A DNA stretch of 7,702 bases from an uncultured Clostridia bacterium (GTDB lineage Bacteria; Bacillota; Clostridia; Oscillospirales; Acutalibacteraceae), in assembly GCA_946409885.1 (NCBI GenBank), contig CAMJYF010000071.1:1-7702 (forward strand). Reading direction: 5' to 3'. The notes below the pieces were generated by a model that saw only the letters and a program-made list of their open reading frames with translations, was not told the origin of the DNA and ran no database searches. This document shows, piece after piece, positions 5,829 to 7,702 of this stretch (the stretch's first letter is position 1; every line of letters starts with the position of its first letter). The translations under genes were made by a program, and so were the position numbers.

Positions 5829-6329
5829 ATGGGAATCGGAGACAAGTTCAGAAAAGTATTCAATATCGACAGCGACTATTATGACGACTATGAGGATGAG
5901 GACGAGGGGATAGAGATGTACAACGGCAGCCGCGGCAGCGATACGCCGCAGCGCCGTCCCACCGCCCCCCAGCGGACCGACCGGCATACGGACGCCGCCC
6001 GCCAGCCCTCCTACCACTCCTCCTCCAAGGTAGTGGATATCCACACCACCGCCAAGCTGCAGGTGGTGCTGAAAAAGCCGGAGCACTTTGACGAGGCCCC
6101 CACCATCGCGGACGAGCTGCTGGAGCGCCGCACCGTGGTGCTGAACCTGGAGGCCACTGCCAAGGACGAGGCGGGTCGGCTGCTGTGCTTCCTCAGCGGC
6201 GTGGCCTACGCCAACGGCGGCAAGCTGAAAAAGATCGCCAACAACACCTATATCATCACCCCCTACAACGTGGACGTAATGGGGGACCTGCTGGACGAGC
6301 TGGAAAACAACGGCATGTTCTTTATGTGA
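5829..6329 (+). CDS. sepF: Cell division protein SepF
   Basis: 166 residues, starting at an ATG with a strong ribosome-binding site (AAGGAAGG, 5812-5819). SepF polymerises and tethers FtsZ to the membrane, acting with or in place of FtsA. Three parts are visible: a short amphipathic helix (MGIGDKFRKVFNI, 1-13) expected to bind the membrane; an acidic, Tyr-rich stretch (14-31) and a polar Pro/Arg/Ser linker (to about 75); and the compact C-terminal SepF domain (about 76-166) with VVLKKPEHFDEA, LERRTVVLNLE, FLSGVAYANGGKLKKI and ITPYNVDV in the family order. A gap of 47 bases separates it from yggS and contains no clear promoter or terminator. The identification is firm. Confidence 0.96.
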   Translation: MGIGDKFRKVFNIDSDYYDDYEDEDEGIEMYNGSRGSDTPQRRPTAPQRTDRHTDAARQPSYHSSSKVVDIHTTAKLQVVLKKPEHFDEAPTIADELLERRTVVLNLEATAKDEAGRLLCFLSGVAYANGGKLKKIANNTYIITPYNVDVMGDLLDELENNGMFFM

Positions 6330-6397
6330 CGCCGGTCAGCGGCGCACAGACAAAAGCGCAAACTCAGTCACCTGTCATAAAAGCTATTTCTGTATTC

Positions 6398-6427
6398 GTC
6401 CGCGGCGGGCGCTTCCCGCGCGCGGAC
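6398..6427 (+). promoter_or_regulatory. GC-rich hairpin upstream of divIVA
   Basis: GTCCGCG (6398-6404) is the exact reverse complement of CGCGGAC (6421-6427). Inside, CGGG (6406-6409) pairs with CCCG (6415-6418) around a 5-base loop. The stem ends only a few bases before the divIVA ribosome-binding site. No T-run follows, so it does not look like an intrinsic terminator. It could mark a processing site or control translation of divIVA. It is the only structured element seen in the 117-base gap after sepF. Confidence 0.5.
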
Positions 6428-6432
6428 GGGGG

Positions 6433-6440
6433 AAAGGAAG
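6433..6440 (+). promoter_or_regulatory. Ribosome-binding site fixing the TTG start of divIVA
   Basis: AAAGGAAG lies 6 bases before TTG at 6447. No ATG or GTG in this frame gives a complete DivIVA N-terminus, and the first codons after the TTG read LTPAQLKQLQ, the expected family opening. This supports the non-ATG start. Confidence 0.75.
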
Positions 6441-6446
6441 ATCAAT

Positions 6447-7702
6447 TTGCTTACACCTGCTCAGTTAAAACAACTGCAACTCGAAAAACGTGAAAACGGC
6501 GATTACGCCGCCGAAGAAGTCGATAAGCTTCTTGCCCAGCTGATCCAGGATTATTCCGACGTGTTCGCGGAGAACGGCAACCTGATCCGCAAGCTGAGCG
6601 TGCTCGCCTCCAAGCTGGATGAATACCGCAAGGACGAGAACGTGCTGCGGGACGTGCTGCTCAACGCCCAGAAAAGCGCCGACCTGATCATCTCCGCCGC
6701 CCAGTCGCAGGCGGATGAAATGCTGGTGGACGCCAACCGGAACGTATCCGAGGTGATGCGGCGCGGCGAGGGCATCATTGCCGACGCCAACGTAAAGGCG
6801 GACAAGATCAACGCCGCCGCGGAGGCGGAGTACACCAGCATCATCAGCTCCGCCAAGGCCATGGCGGACGGGTACCTGGCCGCCGCGCGGGAATCCGCCG
6901 CCAGCGTGACCTCCGAAGTGGAAAGAAGCGTGAACGCGCTGATGGGCGACTGTGACGAAAAGGCCAAGGCCATGCTGGAGGAGGCCCAGAGCAAGTCCGC
7001 CGAGATCGTGCGCCGCGCCAAGGACGCCGCCGAAAAGGCGGTGGCGGAAGCCCGGGTAGAGGCGGACGAGATCAAGGACGAGGGCATCGCCAGGGCGGCC
7101 CAGATCAAGGAGGAGAGCGAGCGCAAGGCGGAACAGCTGGAAAGCTACGCCAGGGAGATCTCCAACGAGGCCATTGAAAACGCCAACGAAAAAGCCCGGG
7201 AGATCGTGGACGAGGCCACCGCCCAGGCGGACGAGACCGTCAACAGCGCCAAGCTGAAGGCCACATCGCTGATCAACGAGGCCCGCTCGCAAGCGGAGGA
7301 GCTGACCCGCGCCGCCAACGAACAGGCGGAGGAGCTGACCAGAAAGGCCAACGAAGAGGTGGCCGCGCTGGCCGCCGATACCAAAACCCAGGCGGAGGAG
7401 ATCCTGGCCTCAGCCAGGGCCCAGGCGGACGAAAAGGTCAGCGCCGCCAGCGCGGAGGCGGATGAAAAAGTCAGCGCCGCCAACGCGGAGGCGGAGACGA
7501 TCACCGCGGAGGCGCAGTCGCAGGCGGATTCGCTGCTGGAGCAGACCCGCGCGGAGGTGGACCGGACCTTTGCCGAGGCCAAAGAGCGGGCGGAGCAGTA
7601 TATCGCCACCGCGCAGGCGCAGGCAAAGGTGCTGACCGAGACCGCCGTGGAAAAGGCCACGGAGCTGGATTCCGCCTCTGACAAAGAGGCAAAGGGCATT
7701 CT
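6447..7702 (+). CDS. divIVA: DivIVA-domain protein with long hendecad-repeat coiled coil (3' end missing)
   Basis: The frame opens at TTG 6447 and stays open to the window edge, giving at least 418 residues; Bacillus DivIVA has about 160. The N-terminal part (1-72) matches the DivIVA domain: LTPAQLKQLQ, then YAAEEVDKLLAQLIQDY (from 20), a coiled coil with LASKLDEYRKDENVLRDVLL, and LNAQKSADLI at its end. DivIVA proteins gather at curved membrane near septa and poles and recruit partners. From residue 74 to 414 the sequence falls into 31 consecutive 11-residue units, mostly starting Ala-Glu/Asp with small residues in the middle (for example ADEKVSAANAE). No gap or insertion breaks the register. 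The Phe-Arg pair at the membrane tip of Bacillus DivIVA (SFRGY) is absent here, where RENGDY stands. Preceded by sepF, as in many Firmicutes. The DivIVA-type domain is likely; calling it the orthologue is less sure. Confidence 0.85.
   Translation, partial: MLTPAQLKQLQLEKRENGDYAAEEVDKLLAQLIQDYSDVFAENGNLIRKLSVLASKLDEYRKDENVLRDVLLNAQKSADLIISAAQSQADEMLVDANRNVSEVMRRGEGIIADANVKADKINAAAEAEYTSIISSAKAMADGYLAAARESAASVTSEVERSVNALMGDCDEKAKAMLEEAQSKSAEIVRRAKDAAEKAVAEARVEADEIKDEGIARAAQIKEESERKAEQLESYAREISNEAIENANEKAREIVDEATAQADETVNSAKLKATSLINEARSQAEELTRAANEQAEELTRKANEEVAALAADTKTQAEEILASARAQADEKVSAASAEADEKVSAANAEAETITAEAQSQADSLLEQTRAEVDRTFAEAKERAEQYIATAQAQAKVLTETAVEKATELDSASDKEAKGI

Noticed and set aside
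6398..6434. Intrinsic terminator after sepF
   Set aside because: The stem is followed by a G/A-rich ribosome-binding site rather than a T-run, so termination is unlikely.

Overview
The window is a single co-directional (+ strand) gene cluster from a GC-rich, Gram-positive (Firmicutes) bacterium. The order is mutS, mutL, miaA, an HlyD-like membrane protein, yggS, sepF and divIVA. Three things point to Clostridia, probably near Oscillospiraceae/Ruminococcaceae: sepF with divIVA, a MutL carrying the endonuclease motifs of organisms without MutH, and this gene order. The genus cannot be told from the sequence.

Positions 1-117 are the last 38 codons of mutS. Between mutS and mutL (117-609) lies an AT-richer cassette. 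It holds one small gene for a four-helix-bundle protein of the 23S rRNA intervening-sequence (IVP/S23, Avd-like) family. The gene is bracketed by two facing arrays of a 7-bp repeat: seven copies of AGTGRWT-type heptamers on the left and eight of the reverse complement on the right. It looks like a one-gene insertion whose transcript would fold into a long hairpin with the gene in the loop.

Positions 638-2794 are mutL. Its ATPase and endonuclease domains are clear, but the linker between them (about residues 358-507) is built from repeats. It has 7-bp arrays of other sequences (GGAATGC and AGTCGGA types) in inverted orientation at its two ends, a 54-bp in-frame duplication, and a degenerate 36-39 bp minisatellite. 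The geometry resembles the upstream cassette (same 7-bp period, facing arrays about 0.45-0.5 kb apart) but there is no recognisable gene inside. The heptamers inside the coding sequence are stop-free in all frames, whereas those around the cassette carry stops in all frames.

Positions 2821-3783 are miaA (tRNA A37 dimethylallyltransferase). Positions 3780-5075 are a single-pass HlyD-like protein and 5053-5781 are yggS (PLP homeostasis protein). These two gene junctions overlap, so translation is probably coupled. Positions 5829-6329 are sepF (FtsZ membrane anchor). A GC-rich hairpin follows, then a TTG-started divIVA (6447 to the window end, incomplete). Its C-terminal part is an uninterrupted run of 31 eleven-residue repeats.

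The cluster joins mismatch repair and tRNA modification upstream to PLP homeostasis and cell division downstream. No intrinsic terminator or convincing internal promoter was seen, so one long operon is plausible. The main point of interest is the heptamer-bounded IVP cassette and its apparent gene-less counterpart inside mutL.
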